A DNA stretch of 64,000 nucleotides from the NCBI RefSeq assembly GCF_014635045.1, contig NZ_BMCF01000003.1:124001-188000 (forward strand). The letters are read 5' to 3'. This document shows positions 9,031-17,981 of the stretch, in pieces. The translations under genes and the position numbers were made by a program. The stretch comes from Staphylococcus nepalensis. GTDB taxonomy: Bacteria; Bacillota; Bacilli; Staphylococcales; Staphylococcaceae. Numbering within the stretch: position 1 is the stretch's first letter; each line of letters begins with the position of its first letter. Below the pieces are notes generated by a model that made no database searches, was not told where the DNA came from, and saw only the letters and a list, made by a program, of their open reading frames with translations.

Positions 9031-10131
9031 GTGAAAAGTACAGGAATAATAAAAAATATCTCCACAATAAATGAAGAGCGTATCGATATTTTTCTTGAAG
9101 AGGGTGTAATTAAAAGTATTGGAGAGCATCATACATTAGAGGGGCCTATCCTTTTTGATGGTTCAAGTTCTTATTTATCGACGGGTTGGATTGATTTACA
9201 TGTACACGCATTTTCGGATTTCAGTCCATATGGAGATGAGATTGATGAGATCGGAGTGAAACAAGGCGTTACCACAATTGTCGACGCTGGAAGCTGTGGT
9301 GCAGATAGAATCGATGAATTATATAATCGTGCATTAAATAGTGAAACAAATGTATTTTCATTTTTAAACATATCAAAAATAGGGCTCGAGAGAATTGATG
9401 AGCTATCTAATTTAACTTGGATAGACCAGCAACAATGTATTACAGCGGCGCATCAATATAAAGATATGGTCATTGGTTTGAAATCACGAATAAGCAGTAG
9501 CGTTGTGAAAGGTAACGGCACGATACCCTTGGAAAAAGCTGTGGAAATCAGTGAACAGTTGAAATTACCTATTATGACCCACATTGGTTCTGCCCCGCCA
9601 AAAATCCAAGAGGTAATACCTTTATTGCGAAAGGGAGATGTAATCACACATTTCTTAAATGGTAAAGATAATAATCTGTTTGATAATAATGGCGAACCGT
9701 TGAAAGTATTAACAGAAGCGGTCAACCGAGGGGTTAATTTAGATGTTGGTCATGGTAATGCCAGTTTTTCATTTGAGGTAGCAAAGCAAGCACGAAATGC
9801 TAATATACATTTTGATACGATAAGTACGGATATTTATAAAAAAAATAGAGTAGAAGGACCAGTATTTAGTTTAGCTAATGTATTATCAAAATTTTTATAT
9901 CTAGGATATACACTAAAAGAAATTATTTACGCAGTAACGCAAAAACCTGCGGCAATTATTAACAAACCTAAATTGGCAGAACTTAGAGAGGGTAGTATAG
10001 CGAATCTGACTATATTTGACGTGGTTGAAGAAGAGCAAATGTTTACTGATTCGTCTAAACAAACGGTTAAAAGCAACCAAATAATTAAAGAAAGAGGCGT
10101 AGTAGCAAATGGAAAATTCATTAAATTATAA
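9031..10131 (+). CDS. Amidohydrolase/deacetylase (EF_0837-like metallohydrolase)
   Basis: 366 residues of the amidohydrolase superfamily, closest in appearance to the amidohydrolase/deacetylase proteins that travel with DgaE- and DgaF-like genes. The metal motif is TGWIDLHVHAF near residue 55, with a probable bridging lysine in VIGLKSRIS, then MTHIGSAPP and VNLDVGHGNASFSF supplying further ligands. GTG start behind GAGGTGA. It is first in a six-gene operon and overlaps the next gene by 23 bases. By context it would remove an acyl group from an amino-sugar acid or related compound before deamination; the true substrate is unknown. Confidence 0.8.
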   Translation: MKSTGIIKNISTINEERIDIFLEEGVIKSIGEHHTLEGPILFDGSSSYLSTGWIDLHVHAFSDFSPYGDEIDEIGVKQGVTTIVDAGSCGADRIDELYNRALNSETNVFSFLNISKIGLERIDELSNLTWIDQQQCITAAHQYKDMVIGLKSRISSSVVKGNGTIPLEKAVEISEQLKLPIMTHIGSAPPKIQEVIPLLRKGDVITHFLNGKDNNLFDNNGEPLKVLTEAVNRGVNLDVGHGNASFSFEVAKQARNANIHFDTISTDIYKKNRVEGPVFSLANVLSKFLYLGYTLKEIIYAVTQKPAAIINKPKLAELREGSIANLTIFDVVEEEQMFTDSSKQTVKSNQIIKERGVVANGKFIKL

Positions 10132-11215
10132 ATATGGTTTGAAACGTGTTGTTAATGCAAGTGGGAGAATGAGCATTCTTGGCGTTTCATCACCAACAGA
10201 TTCAGTAATGGACGCGATGAAATTTGGCGGACAAAATTACGTAGAGATGGCAGATTTGGTTGATAAATCTGGCGCATATATTGCGAATAAGATTAATGCA
10301 GAAGATGCTGTGGTTGTAAACTCTGCGTCAAGCGGCATAGCATTATCAATTGCTGGTGTCATCACAGGGGGCAACGAACGTAAAAGTCAAAGATTGCATA
10401 ACGATAAAATTGATAAAAATGAAGTGATTTTATTTAAAGGGCATAATGTTCAATATGGTGCCCCTATAGAGACAATGATTTATTTAGGCGGGGGTTCAGT
10501 AGTTGAAGTAGGGTACGCAAATGAAGGGAAAAATAAACATATAAAAGAAGCAATTAATGAAAATACAGCAGCTATTCTTTATGTAAAATCGCATCATGCA
10601 GTTCAAAAAAACATGGCATCTGTAGAAGAGGTATATGAAGTGGCACAAAGACATCATATTCCGCTTATTGTAGATGCAGCTGCAGAAGAAGATTTGAAAA
10701 AATATACACAATGCTCAGACATAGCTATTTTCAGTGGCTCAAAAGCAATACAAGGTCCTACAACTGGTATCGTTGCAGGTAAAAATTCACTCATTGAAGC
10801 TACGAAAGTGCAATTACACTTTATAGGAAGAAGTATGAAAGTGGGTAAAGAATCAACTTTTGGGTTATTACAAGCTTTAGATGAATATTTTGAGAAAGTG
10901 GACAATTCTAAAAATGAAAAACAGGAACTACAAAAATTAGAAGCGCTTAATGACTATCAAGGCATTAAGCTAGAAGTCGTTCAAGATGAAGCAGGCAGAG
11001 AGATATATAGAACACGCGTATATGTGGATCCATCAATTTTAAATTTGAATGCAGAATCATTTGCTAAGAAACTAAAATCTGCTGACATAGCTATTTACAC
11101 ACGAGATTATGGTGTTAAACAAGGGTTCTTTGATATAGATCCTAGACCGTTAAAACGCGGTGAAATGGAGATAATATATAAAACGATTATACAGATAGTG
11201 GAAGGTGAAATTTAA
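10109..11215 (+). CDS. dgaE: DgaE-like PLP-dependent ammonia-lyase
   Basis: 368 residues of the SelA-like fold type I PLP family. Asp189 in LIVDAAAE and Lys212 in SGSKAIQGPTTG are the expected cofactor-binding pair. DgaE of Salmonella turns D-glucosaminate-6-phosphate into 2-keto-3-deoxy-6-phosphogluconate (KDGP) with loss of ammonia. The start lies inside the preceding gene, with AAAGAGG upstream, indicating coupled translation, and the stop overlaps the next ATG (TAATG). Together with the aldolase behind it this supports an amino-sugar-acid pathway, although the exact sugar stereochemistry cannot be read from sequence. Confidence 0.8.
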   Translation: MENSLNYKYGLKRVVNASGRMSILGVSSPTDSVMDAMKFGGQNYVEMADLVDKSGAYIANKINAEDAVVVNSASSGIALSIAGVITGGNERKSQRLHNDKIDKNEVILFKGHNVQYGAPIETMIYLGGGSVVEVGYANEGKNKHIKEAINENTAAILYVKSHHAVQKNMASVEEVYEVAQRHHIPLIVDAAAEEDLKKYTQCSDIAIFSGSKAIQGPTTGIVAGKNSLIEATKVQLHFIGRSMKVGKESTFGLLQALDEYFEKVDNSKNEKQELQKLEALNDYQGIKLEVVQDEAGREIYRTRVYVDPSILNLNAESFAKKLKSADIAIYTRDYGVKQGFFDIDPRPLKRGEMEIIYKTIIQIVEGEI

Positions 11216-11964
11216 TGAAAATATTAGACAGATTTTATAAAGATAGCGTAGCGCTCAATGTATTAGCCAAAGGAGAACGAAATATTAAAGATGTATATCA
11301 AGCAGCAAATAAAAATGTAGTTATTGGCGTATTATCAAAAGATTATGACACTGTCAAAGACGCGGTAACTAGTATGAGTGATTTTGGTTCACACGTTGAT
11401 GATGCAATATCGATTGGATTAGGTGCTGGTGATAATAGACAAGCAAAAGTTGTATCAGATATTGCAAAAGATTACCAAGGTTCACACATTAATCAAGTAT
11501 TTACAAGTGTAGGACAAACAACAGCTAACACGCACGACACATCTTGGGTTAACGCTTTAGTATCACCTACAGGTAGAGTAGGTTATGTCAATGTTTCCAC
11601 AGGTCCAATAAGTAGCGAAGATTCTGAAAAAGCAGTTATACCAATAAAAGCTGCTATTAATTTAATTAAAGACATGGGCGGAGATGCTATTAAATTCTTC
11701 CCAATGAGCGGTTTAGATACAGTCGAAGAATATAAAGCCGTAGCTCAGGCATGTGGAGATATGAATTTTGGATTAGAGCCTACAGGCGGTATTACCAAGG
11801 AAAATTTCGAAGAAATTCTAAAAATTGCTTTAGATTATCATGTGCCAAAAATTATACCGCATGTCTATTCTTCTATTATTGATAAAGAGACGGGTTTAAC
11901 TCGTATTGAAGATGTAGAATGGTTAACTTATAAAATGAAACAATTAGTTGATCAATATGAATAA
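11215..11964 (+). CDS. dgaF: DgaF-like KDGP aldolase
   Basis: 249 residues of the KDGP aldolase family found beside DgaE. The motif GGDAIKFFPMSG (Lys160) is the likely Schiff-base lysine region, followed by GLEPTGGI, a phosphate-binding turn. The enzyme should split 2-keto-3-deoxy-6-phosphogluconate to pyruvate and glyceraldehyde-3-phosphate. ATG overlaps the dgaE stop by one base; its own stop overlaps the kinase start by eight bases, so the four enzymes are translationally coupled. Confidence 0.8.
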   Translation: MKILDRFYKDSVALNVLAKGERNIKDVYQAANKNVVIGVLSKDYDTVKDAVTSMSDFGSHVDDAISIGLGAGDNRQAKVVSDIAKDYQGSHINQVFTSVGQTTANTHDTSWVNALVSPTGRVGYVNVSTGPISSEDSEKAVIPIKAAINLIKDMGGDAIKFFPMSGLDTVEEYKAVAQACGDMNFGLEPTGGITKENFEEILKIALDYHVPKIIPHVYSSIIDKETGLTRIEDVEWLTYKMKQLVDQYE

Positions 11965-12973
11965 ACATATTGCAGCATATGGAGAAATAATGATGCGTTT
12001 GGAAGTGCCTGATAATCTCTTGTTAAGACAAGCAGAAGATTTGAAATATTCGTTTACTGGTACGGGAGTCAATGTTGCTGGGTTGTTAGCACAATTTGGA
12101 TATACTTCTAGTTTAATTAGCGCTGTACCAGATAATTCAATTGGTTCATCTGCTATTGGTGCAATACGTAGGTTAGGGATTCAAAGTAATTTAGTAATCA
12201 AAAACGATAATAATTTAGGTATGTACTTTTTAGAAAAAGGGTTTGGTAATCGTCCAAGTAATGTGACGTACACCAATAGGCAACAAAGTAGTTTTAATAT
12301 TACCGGTATTTCAAAATTTGACTTGTTACAATCACTCGAAGACATTGATGTTTTGCATATATGTGGCATCACGTTAGCTATGAATCAGTTAACACGAGAT
12401 AATGTTTTACAACTAGTGAAATTAGCAAAGGAACAAAATATTAAAGTAGTTTTTGATTGTAATTTTAGACCTTCGTTATGGGGAGAAAATGGTAACCAAC
12501 GTGCTAAACCATATTATGAAACTATTTTATCAGAAGCAGACATCGTTATAATGAGTGAAAAAGATGCTATTCAAACTTTAGGATTATCAACGAATAAAGA
12601 GACAAAAGAAGGACAATTAGAAGCACTCCTCCCTCTAGTGGCCAAAAAATATGGAATTAATAAAATCGGGGGGACGATTCGAACTGTACAAGGGAGCAAC
12701 CATAACGTCATTAAAGGATATTTATATGATAAGGGGGCTATGTATTATTCTAAAGCGTTTGATGTGGATATCTTAGACAGAATTGGTACTGGAGATGCCT
12801 ATACTTGTGGGATCATTCACGGAGAACTTTCAAATATGGATCCGCAAGACACGGTGACATTTTCAACTGCTTCTTGTGTGTTAGCGCATACAATTTCTGG
12901 AGATACACCATTGTTTGATACTGATGATATAATAAAAGTTATAAATAATGAAAAAAATGATATTGAGAGGTAA
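11957..12973 (+). CDS. PfkB-family sugar kinase (KDG kinase-like)
   Basis: About 338 residues of the ribokinase/PfkB fold. N-terminal AAYGEIMMRLEVPDN and the C-terminal ATP-site/catalytic motif DRIGTGDAYTCG are clear. A TTG at 11948 is in frame, but the ATG at 11957 overlapping the aldolase stop is more natural. In this operon it probably supplies the 6-phosphate that the aldolase needs, acting either on the free amino-sugar acid before DgaE or on 2-keto-3-deoxygluconate after it. In Salmonella a PTS does this step; here no PTS gene is present. Confidence 0.85.
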   Translation: MNKHIAAYGEIMMRLEVPDNLLLRQAEDLKYSFTGTGVNVAGLLAQFGYTSSLISAVPDNSIGSSAIGAIRRLGIQSNLVIKNDNNLGMYFLEKGFGNRPSNVTYTNRQQSSFNITGISKFDLLQSLEDIDVLHICGITLAMNQLTRDNVLQLVKLAKEQNIKVVFDCNFRPSLWGENGNQRAKPYYETILSEADIVIMSEKDAIQTLGLSTNKETKEGQLEALLPLVAKKYGINKIGGTIRTVQGSNHNVIKGYLYDKGAMYYSKAFDVDILDRIGTGDAYTCGIIHGELSNMDPQDTVTFSTASCVLAHTISGDTPLFDTDDIIKVINNEKNDIER

Positions 12974-12980
12974 TTGATTT

Positions 12981-13706
12981 ATGACGAAATTATCATCAGA
13001 AAAAGGGCCATTATATTTACAAATAAAACAAATTATTGAAGACAGAATTATCCATGGGATATATACAGTTGGAAATTATATACCGACAGAAATAGAGTTC
13101 GAAAAAGAGTTTAATGTGAGTAAAGTGACTGTAAGATCTGCAATTAAAGAATTGGTAAACTTAGGCTACTTGGAAAAGAAAAGCGGTAAAGGAACCACAG
13201 TAATTAATCATAAACAGAGGAACAACATCACAAACAATAAAAATTTCACAGAAAAACTTGTAGAACAAGGCAATAAAATACAGAAAATTATTAAAGATAT
13301 TACGGTAGTTGTACACGAAGAAAATAGTCAATTATTTCAAATGTTTGGTGTGAAATCCTACAAGATAACAAGAGTCTATCTATTAAATGATCAGCCATAT
13401 ATACTATTCAATCATTATTTACCATATCCATTGAATCATTTAACTAATTATGATGAATTAAAGCAGAACAATGATTTATCGATATATAAAATTTTAGAAG
13501 AAGAGAAGATGGAAATCCAAAATATTGAAGATAATTTCTCTGTTGGGTTTGATGAAGAAGCTTCAATACAATTAAACCTTAATGTGTCAGAACCTTTGCT
13601 CATTAGAGAGAGAGAAACTTACGCAGTATCAGGTGAAGTTATCGAGTGTAGTATTGGTTACTATAATAGTAAGTTGAAAAAATATACAATCAGTTTAAAA
13701 GATTGA
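12981..13706 (+). CDS. GntR/HutC-type transcriptional regulator
   Basis: 241 residues: N-terminal winged helix (PLYLQIKQIIEDRII, YIPTEIEFEKEFNVSKVTVRSAIKEL) and a UTRA effector domain ending GEVIECSIGYYNSKLKKYTISL. It sits inside the operon seven bases after the kinase, with AGAGGT before the ATG, so it is the likely pathway regulator and would autoregulate. The paired CATTATAATG palindromes upstream of 9031 are the best operator candidates. The effector may be a phosphorylated intermediate. Confidence 0.85.
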   Translation: MTKLSSEKGPLYLQIKQIIEDRIIHGIYTVGNYIPTEIEFEKEFNVSKVTVRSAIKELVNLGYLEKKSGKGTTVINHKQRNNITNNKNFTEKLVEQGNKIQKIIKDITVVVHEENSQLFQMFGVKSYKITRVYLLNDQPYILFNHYLPYPLNHLTNYDELKQNNDLSIYKILEEEKMEIQNIEDNFSVGFDEEASIQLNLNVSEPLLIRERETYAVSGEVIECSIGYYNSKLKKYTISLKD

Positions 13707-13727
13707 TGTGAAACTTTTGTAACTTGT

Positions 13728-13741
13728 TGGTAGCGCTAACA
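13728..13741 (+). promoter_or_regulatory. cre-like site before the GntP permease gene
   Basis: TGGTAGCGCTAACA matches 13 of 14 cre positions and lies in the 52-base gap between the regulator and the permease, suggesting separate catabolite control of the transporter. Confidence 0.5.
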
Positions 13742-13758
13742 TTAATGGGGGAACAGGG

Positions 13759-15093
13759 ATGGATTCTAACATTTATTTATTAATCATTACGCTACTTTCA
13801 ATTGTTATTGTCATACTAGGGGTTGCTTGGTGGAAATGGCATGCATTTATCAGTTTAACCGTTGCTGGTTTATTTTTAGCAATCATGGCAGGCTTATCAC
13901 CTGAAAAAATTGTAACAGCTTATGAAACAGGTGTGGGAGATGTATTAGGACATTTAGTCGGCATTTTAGCTTTAGGAACCATATTAGGTAAATTGATGTC
14001 TGATTCAGGTGCAGGCATGCAAATTTCAGATTATCTAGTGAAGTCATTAGGTTATAAAAAATTACCATGGGCAATGATGTTATCAGGTTTTATCATTGGT
14101 ATACCAGTGTTTTTTGAAGTGGGTATTGTTATTTTATTACCACTTGTTATTTCAATTCATAAAACTACAAAAGCAAACATATTACTTATAGCAATCCCAT
14201 TATTAGCGGGCTTATCAATTGTTCATGGTATTGTGCCGCCTCATCCTGGGGCAATGACTGCAATCGGTATTTACGATGCAAATTTAGGAAAGGTATTACT
14301 TTATTCACTCATTATTGCTTTACCTACTGCGATTATTGCAGGGCCGATTTTTGGTAAGTTTATTAGTAAACGTTTAATACCAGAAAATTCGCCAGACATT
14401 ATTAAAGTAGATAATAAAACGAATGCATTACCAAGTGTAGCGATATCATTTTTAGTTATTGTGTTACCTGTATTGCTAATGTTGTTATCTATAATTACTC
14501 CATATTTAGGAGATATACCGAGTTTATTGAAAAATACTTTGTTATTTATAGGTAGCCCAGTTATAGCTTTATTAATTTCATGCTTTGTCGCTTTTTATTT
14601 GTTAGGTTTTAAACAAGGTATGTCAAAAAATGTAATTAAAGATTTAGTAGAAGAATGTATTTTACCATTAGGATCTATTATTTTAATTATTGGAGCTGGC
14701 GGAGGGTTTAAAGAAATACTTATTGAAACAGGCGTTGGTGACACGATTGCACAAATGACTGAAAACCTTTCGCTCTCGCCATTATTATTAGCATTTTTAG
14801 TTGCAGGTTTGATACGTGTTGCTACAGGGTCTGCAACAGTTGCATTAACTACAGCTGCGGGTATTGTATCCCCAATCATACAGCATATGTCAGGGATAAA
14901 TTTAGAATTATTAGTTATAGCTACAGGGGCAGGGTCATTAATGCTGTCTCATGTTAACGATGCTGGATTTTGGATGGTTAAAGAGTATTTAGGTCTGAAT
15001 GTTAAAGAAACATTCAAAACTTGGACAGTAATGGAAACATTGCTAGCGTTTATTGCTTTTAGCTTTGCTTTTATCATTAATTCGTTAATATAA
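13759..15093 (+). CDS. GntP-family gluconate-type permease
   Basis: 444 residues, about twelve to fourteen hydrophobic spans, of the gluconate:H+ symporter (GntP) family. Typical segments are IPVFFEVGIVILLPLV, HGIVPPHPGAMTAIGIY, GSATVALTTAAGIVSP and LMLSHVNDAGFWMVKEY. It imports an aldonic or amino-aldonic acid into the cell. It follows the regulator by 52 bases, which include a cre-like site, and it ends at a strong terminator, closing the operon. No PTS component is encoded, so the substrate would enter unphosphorylated. Confidence 0.9.
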   Translation: MDSNIYLLIITLLSIVIVILGVAWWKWHAFISLTVAGLFLAIMAGLSPEKIVTAYETGVGDVLGHLVGILALGTILGKLMSDSGAGMQISDYLVKSLGYKKLPWAMMLSGFIIGIPVFFEVGIVILLPLVISIHKTTKANILLIAIPLLAGLSIVHGIVPPHPGAMTAIGIYDANLGKVLLYSLIIALPTAIIAGPIFGKFISKRLIPENSPDIIKVDNKTNALPSVAISFLVIVLPVLLMLLSIITPYLGDIPSLLKNTLLFIGSPVIALLISCFVAFYLLGFKQGMSKNVIKDLVEECILPLGSIILIIGAGGGFKEILIETGVGDTIAQMTENLSLSPLLLAFLVAGLIRVATGSATVALTTAAGIVSPIIQHMSGINLELLVIATGAGSLMLSHVNDAGFWMVKEYLGLNVKETFKTWTVMETLLAFIAFSFAFIINSLI

Positions 15094-15179
15094 GCGAGTT
15101 AAATATAAAGATATTATATAAAAGAATTCTATTGAAGATGTTGAACTTTTAAAATAGCAAGTTAATAAAACACTATTTA

Positions 15180-15229
15180 CTAGGCTACTAATTTCCTGAA
15201 TTTTATAGGAGATAAGTAGCCCAGTTTTT
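15180..15229 (+). terminator. Terminator of the amino-sugar-acid operon
   Basis: Stem CTAGGCTACT (15180-15189) with AGTAGCCCAG (15215-15224), one mismatch, plus an inner CCT/AGG pair, followed by a five-T tract. The remaining bases to 15435 are AT-rich with nothing else recognised. Confidence 0.8.
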
Positions 15230-15435
15230 GTTGGACGCTAACTTTATTATAATTTGCGACAATATCTATTAATGTATTATTGATTTTTACTGGATATGCC
15301 GTTTTTTATAAAAAATATTTTTCTTAAATTCATTTTAATAAGAATTTGACGAAAATATTTTTACTATACTTCTACGAACTGAATCCGTTAGCTTAATAAG
15401 TAGCCCTTTTTAATGTACTTTATTATAAAAGAAAT

Positions 15436-16491
15436 TTATGTTTTTGATATCTTTATAGGTTGGATTTTTAAATAGGTTCCACAACGCCACAACCACTCTA
15501 ATGGACCAAATAAAAAATAATGCATCCATATCAATGAGAAAGTAATCTGAAATAAAGTGACTGCTACATATAATAAAAGCATGCCATAAGTATGGACGGT
15601 ATAATTTGAAAGAATCGGTGTTAAAATAACAACACCTATGATTGTTTGGCCTAAGTAATTCGTGAATGCCATTTTCCCATACGGAATCAATATAGAAAGG
15701 CATTTTTGTACTGGTTTAATTTGGTATAGTAATAAAATTGAAAATATATAAAATAAACCGATAATAGGGCCACTGTTTTGATTAAAGCTATGCAGTAATT
15801 CGTTATTTTGAATGAATAATGCAAGTGCCCATATAAGGAGGGTAAGTGTTAAAAACAGTAACCAATATTTTTTTAATTTAGGCAATAAACTTTTATTCGT
15901 AAAAATACCGATATAGTAAAGTGCTTGCCCTAATAACATATGTCCTAATGTTGAGAGCATGACCATTAATAAAACAAATGAATTAAGCAAATTAGGAATG
16001 TGGATACCTTTGATTTCTATAAATTTAATTAATATGGGTAAAAAATTTCCAAATGTAACCAATAAAACGCCACAACTCAGTTTTATTTTATTTGGCACGT
16101 TTTGAAAAAGTAGTAAAAGCACCCCCATGACTGCATATAGTTTAAGAATATCGCCATCCCATAATAAGGAACTTAATGCGCCAACAATAAATAAAAGAAC
16201 CATTCGACGTATATGTACCCAAAGGGTTAACCCTTTTGTTTGTAAATTATTTATAAAAATAGAAGTACTGACACCAAACAAAAAAGCAAATATAAAATGA
16301 AATTTATTTAAACTGAACATTTCTATATAATTAATAACTTTACTATCAAATATGTTAATCTCTATACTTTTTGTATTAGAGGGTTCAAAAAAGTGAATAT
16401 TAATTAATAGAATACCTATAATAGCTATACCACGTATAACGTCAATGAGGTTAATTCTTGTTAGCGAAGCTGTACCTTTTTGTACGCTCAT
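15436..16491 (-). CDS. DUF418-domain membrane protein (YeiB-like)
   Basis: About 351 residues with many hydrophobic helices. The opening RINLIDVIRGIAIIGILLINI and the C-terminal MAFTNYLGQTIIGVVI and LWRCGTYLK blocks are typical of DUF418 proteins related to the acyltransferase-like OpgC/YeiB group. The longer reading from 16524 lacks an RBS; the ATG at 16491 has AGAGGG six bases ahead, so I start there. Function is unknown; homologues are thought to act on lipid or surface components. It is monocistronic. Confidence 0.8.
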   Translation of the reverse strand: MSVQKGTASLTRINLIDVIRGIAIIGILLINIHFFEPSNTKSIEINIFDSKVINYIEMFSLNKFHFIFAFLFGVSTSIFINNLQTKGLTLWVHIRRMVLLFIVGALSSLLWDGDILKLYAVMGVLLLLFQNVPNKIKLSCGVLLVTFGNFLPILIKFIEIKGIHIPNLLNSFVLLMVMLSTLGHMLLGQALYYIGIFTNKSLLPKLKKYWLLFLTLTLLIWALALFIQNNELLHSFNQNSGPIIGLFYIFSILLLYQIKPVQKCLSILIPYGKMAFTNYLGQTIIGVVILTPILSNYTVHTYGMLLLYVAVTLFQITFSLIWMHYFLFGPLEWLWRCGTYLKIQPIKISKT

Positions 16492-16544
16492 TTTATCCCT
16501 CTTTTCCAATAATATAAAGCACATTATACAAGGGGGGATAAAAA

Positions 16545-16589
16545 ATGAAAATCAAATTTGTCTTACGATTTTGTCACATTAATAATTAG
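16545..16589 (+). CDS. Possible 14-residue peptide in a dispersed repeat
   Basis: AAGGGGGG eight bases before an ATG opens a 14-codon frame reading MKIKFVLRFCHINN. A similar 15-codon frame, MKINKGRLRFCPHSF, is found at 55551-55598. Shared DNA blocks are AATGAAAATCAA and TTACGATTTTG. It may be a small-peptide gene or simply part of an intergenic repeat. It lies in the gap between two minus-strand genes. Confidence 0.3.
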   Translation: MKIKFVLRFCHINN

Positions 16590-16692
16590 TACGTGTTATG
16601 ACGTTTTCGTTGTTATTGTAGGTTTGGAGTTTATTCTAATTAAACCCCACGTAATATTTTCATCAAATTTAGTTATACTATCCCTTAAAAAA

Positions 16693-17163
16693 TTAATACA
16701 TTGTCACGATCAAAATATTTTTATGTGACTTGTGTTTTTCAATTACTTTATAATATTTATCAATTGATTTTGAATAGTATTTATAAACACCATCAGAATA
16801 TTGTTCAACTTTCTTAGCATCTGTTTGCATAAATGCTTTTGGGGATAAAATATTATTTGATTTATTAATAATTTTTTTAATGGTTCTATCTTCCTCTAAT
16901 ATATACTTTGTTTGAGTTTTTTTGTCATCATAGGTATCTTGATTCTGCCTACTGTTTAAAGTAAAGTTTCCATAAACCACATTGTTTTGTATCTTAGATG
17001 ATTCTGTTTTATCAGGTAGGTTTTCTATTTTAGTATCTGAGTCACCGACTTTTTCTTCTTGCTTTTCTGAATGCTGATTATGTTCTTTTTGCTCATTTTC
17101 TTGGTTGCCACATGAAGCTAATAACAACAAAATCAATAAAATAGGTAGATAAGTCTGTCTCAT
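16693..17163 (-). CDS. Small lipoprotein of unknown function
   Basis: 156 residues with a lipoprotein signal peptide: MRQTYLPILLILLLLASC, lipobox LASC with Cys18 as the lipidated residue. A Glu/Lys/Gln-rich linker follows, then a short domain with NNVVYGNFTLNSRQN. AAGGAC is six bases before the ATG. It should be anchored to the outer face of the membrane. No family recognised. Confidence 0.75.
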   Translation of the reverse strand: MRQTYLPILLILLLLASCGNQENEQKEHNQHSEKQEEKVGDSDTKIENLPDKTESSKIQNNVVYGNFTLNSRQNQDTYDDKKTQTKYILEEDRTIKKIINKSNNILSPKAFMQTDAKKVEQYSDGVYKYYSKSIDKYYKVIEKHKSHKNILIVTMY

Positions 17164-17206
17164 ACATGACGTCCTTAATTAAATAGTCATATTATAATAA
17201 AACGAT

Positions 17207-17956
17207 TTATTCTGCAGTTTCTCCGCCATCGACGGGGAGGTTAATCCCTGTAATAAAAGAAGATTGTTCAGAACATAACCACACTGCGGCATTTGCTTGT
17301 TCATTCGGTACGCCCATACGGCCCATTGGAATAGCAGATTCAAAAGCTTTCGCTTGTTCTTCTGCTTCTTGACTCCAATTTTCTACAGCTGCTGTTTTTG
17401 TCATACCAGGACAAATTGAGTTAATGCGTATGTTTTGTTTGCCAAATTCTAATGCCGCACTTTTAGTTAACCCATTAACGCCGTGTTTAGCAGAAATATA
17501 AGGCGTTAAACCAGGTGTTCCAACTAAACCACCTGTAGATGCCGTATTAACAATTGCGCCTCCACCAGATTCAAGCATAGCTGGTATCTCATATTTCAAA
17601 CATAAAAATGTACCAGTTAAAGTAACATCTATTACACGCTGCCAACGGTCTGTGTCAATCTCTGTTAATGAAGCCGTTGGAGCGCCGATGCCTGCGTTAT
17701 TATGCGCCCAATCCAATCGACCAAATTGTTTAACAGTTTGGTCAATTAAATTTTTAACGTCCTTTTCTTCGGCTACATTACACTTAATAAATTGTGCTTC
17801 TCCACCTTCGTCTTGAATGAGTCTTACAGTTTCATATCCTGACTCTTCAGAAATATCTGATACGACAACTTTCGCGCCTGCTTTTGCAAAGGCGATAGCA
17901 CTTGCTCTACCAATGCCATTACCTGCTGCGGTTACAATACCAACTTTATTTTTCAT
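17207..17956 (-). CDS. Short-chain dehydrogenase/reductase
   Basis: 249 residues, classical SDR: cofactor motif TAAGNGIGRASAIAF, NNAGIG, catalytic YISAK and the C-terminal INLPVDGG. An acidic residue after the second strand (VVVSDIS) points to NAD(H). Third gene of the minus-strand MarR-MFS-SDR-SDR operon. The substrate is unknown; it probably reduces or oxidises a compound imported by the MFS protein. Confidence 0.85.
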   Translation of the reverse strand: MKNKVGIVTAAGNGIGRASAIAFAKAGAKVVVSDISEESGYETVRLIQDEGGEAQFIKCNVAEEKDVKNLIDQTVKQFGRLDWAHNNAGIGAPTASLTEIDTDRWQRVIDVTLTGTFLCLKYEIPAMLESGGGAIVNTASTGGLVGTPGLTPYISAKHGVNGLTKSAALEFGKQNIRINSICPGMTKTAAVENWSQEAEEQAKAFESAIPMGRMGVPNEQANAAVWLCSEQSSFITGINLPVDGGETAE

Positions 17957-17981
17957 TATTTATCACGCTTTCTTTATATGA

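Noticed and set aside
10496..10905. Two minus-strand frames inside the DgaE gene
   Set aside because: Shadows of a well-supported plus-strand gene; the products are cysteine- and phenylalanine-rich without motifs.
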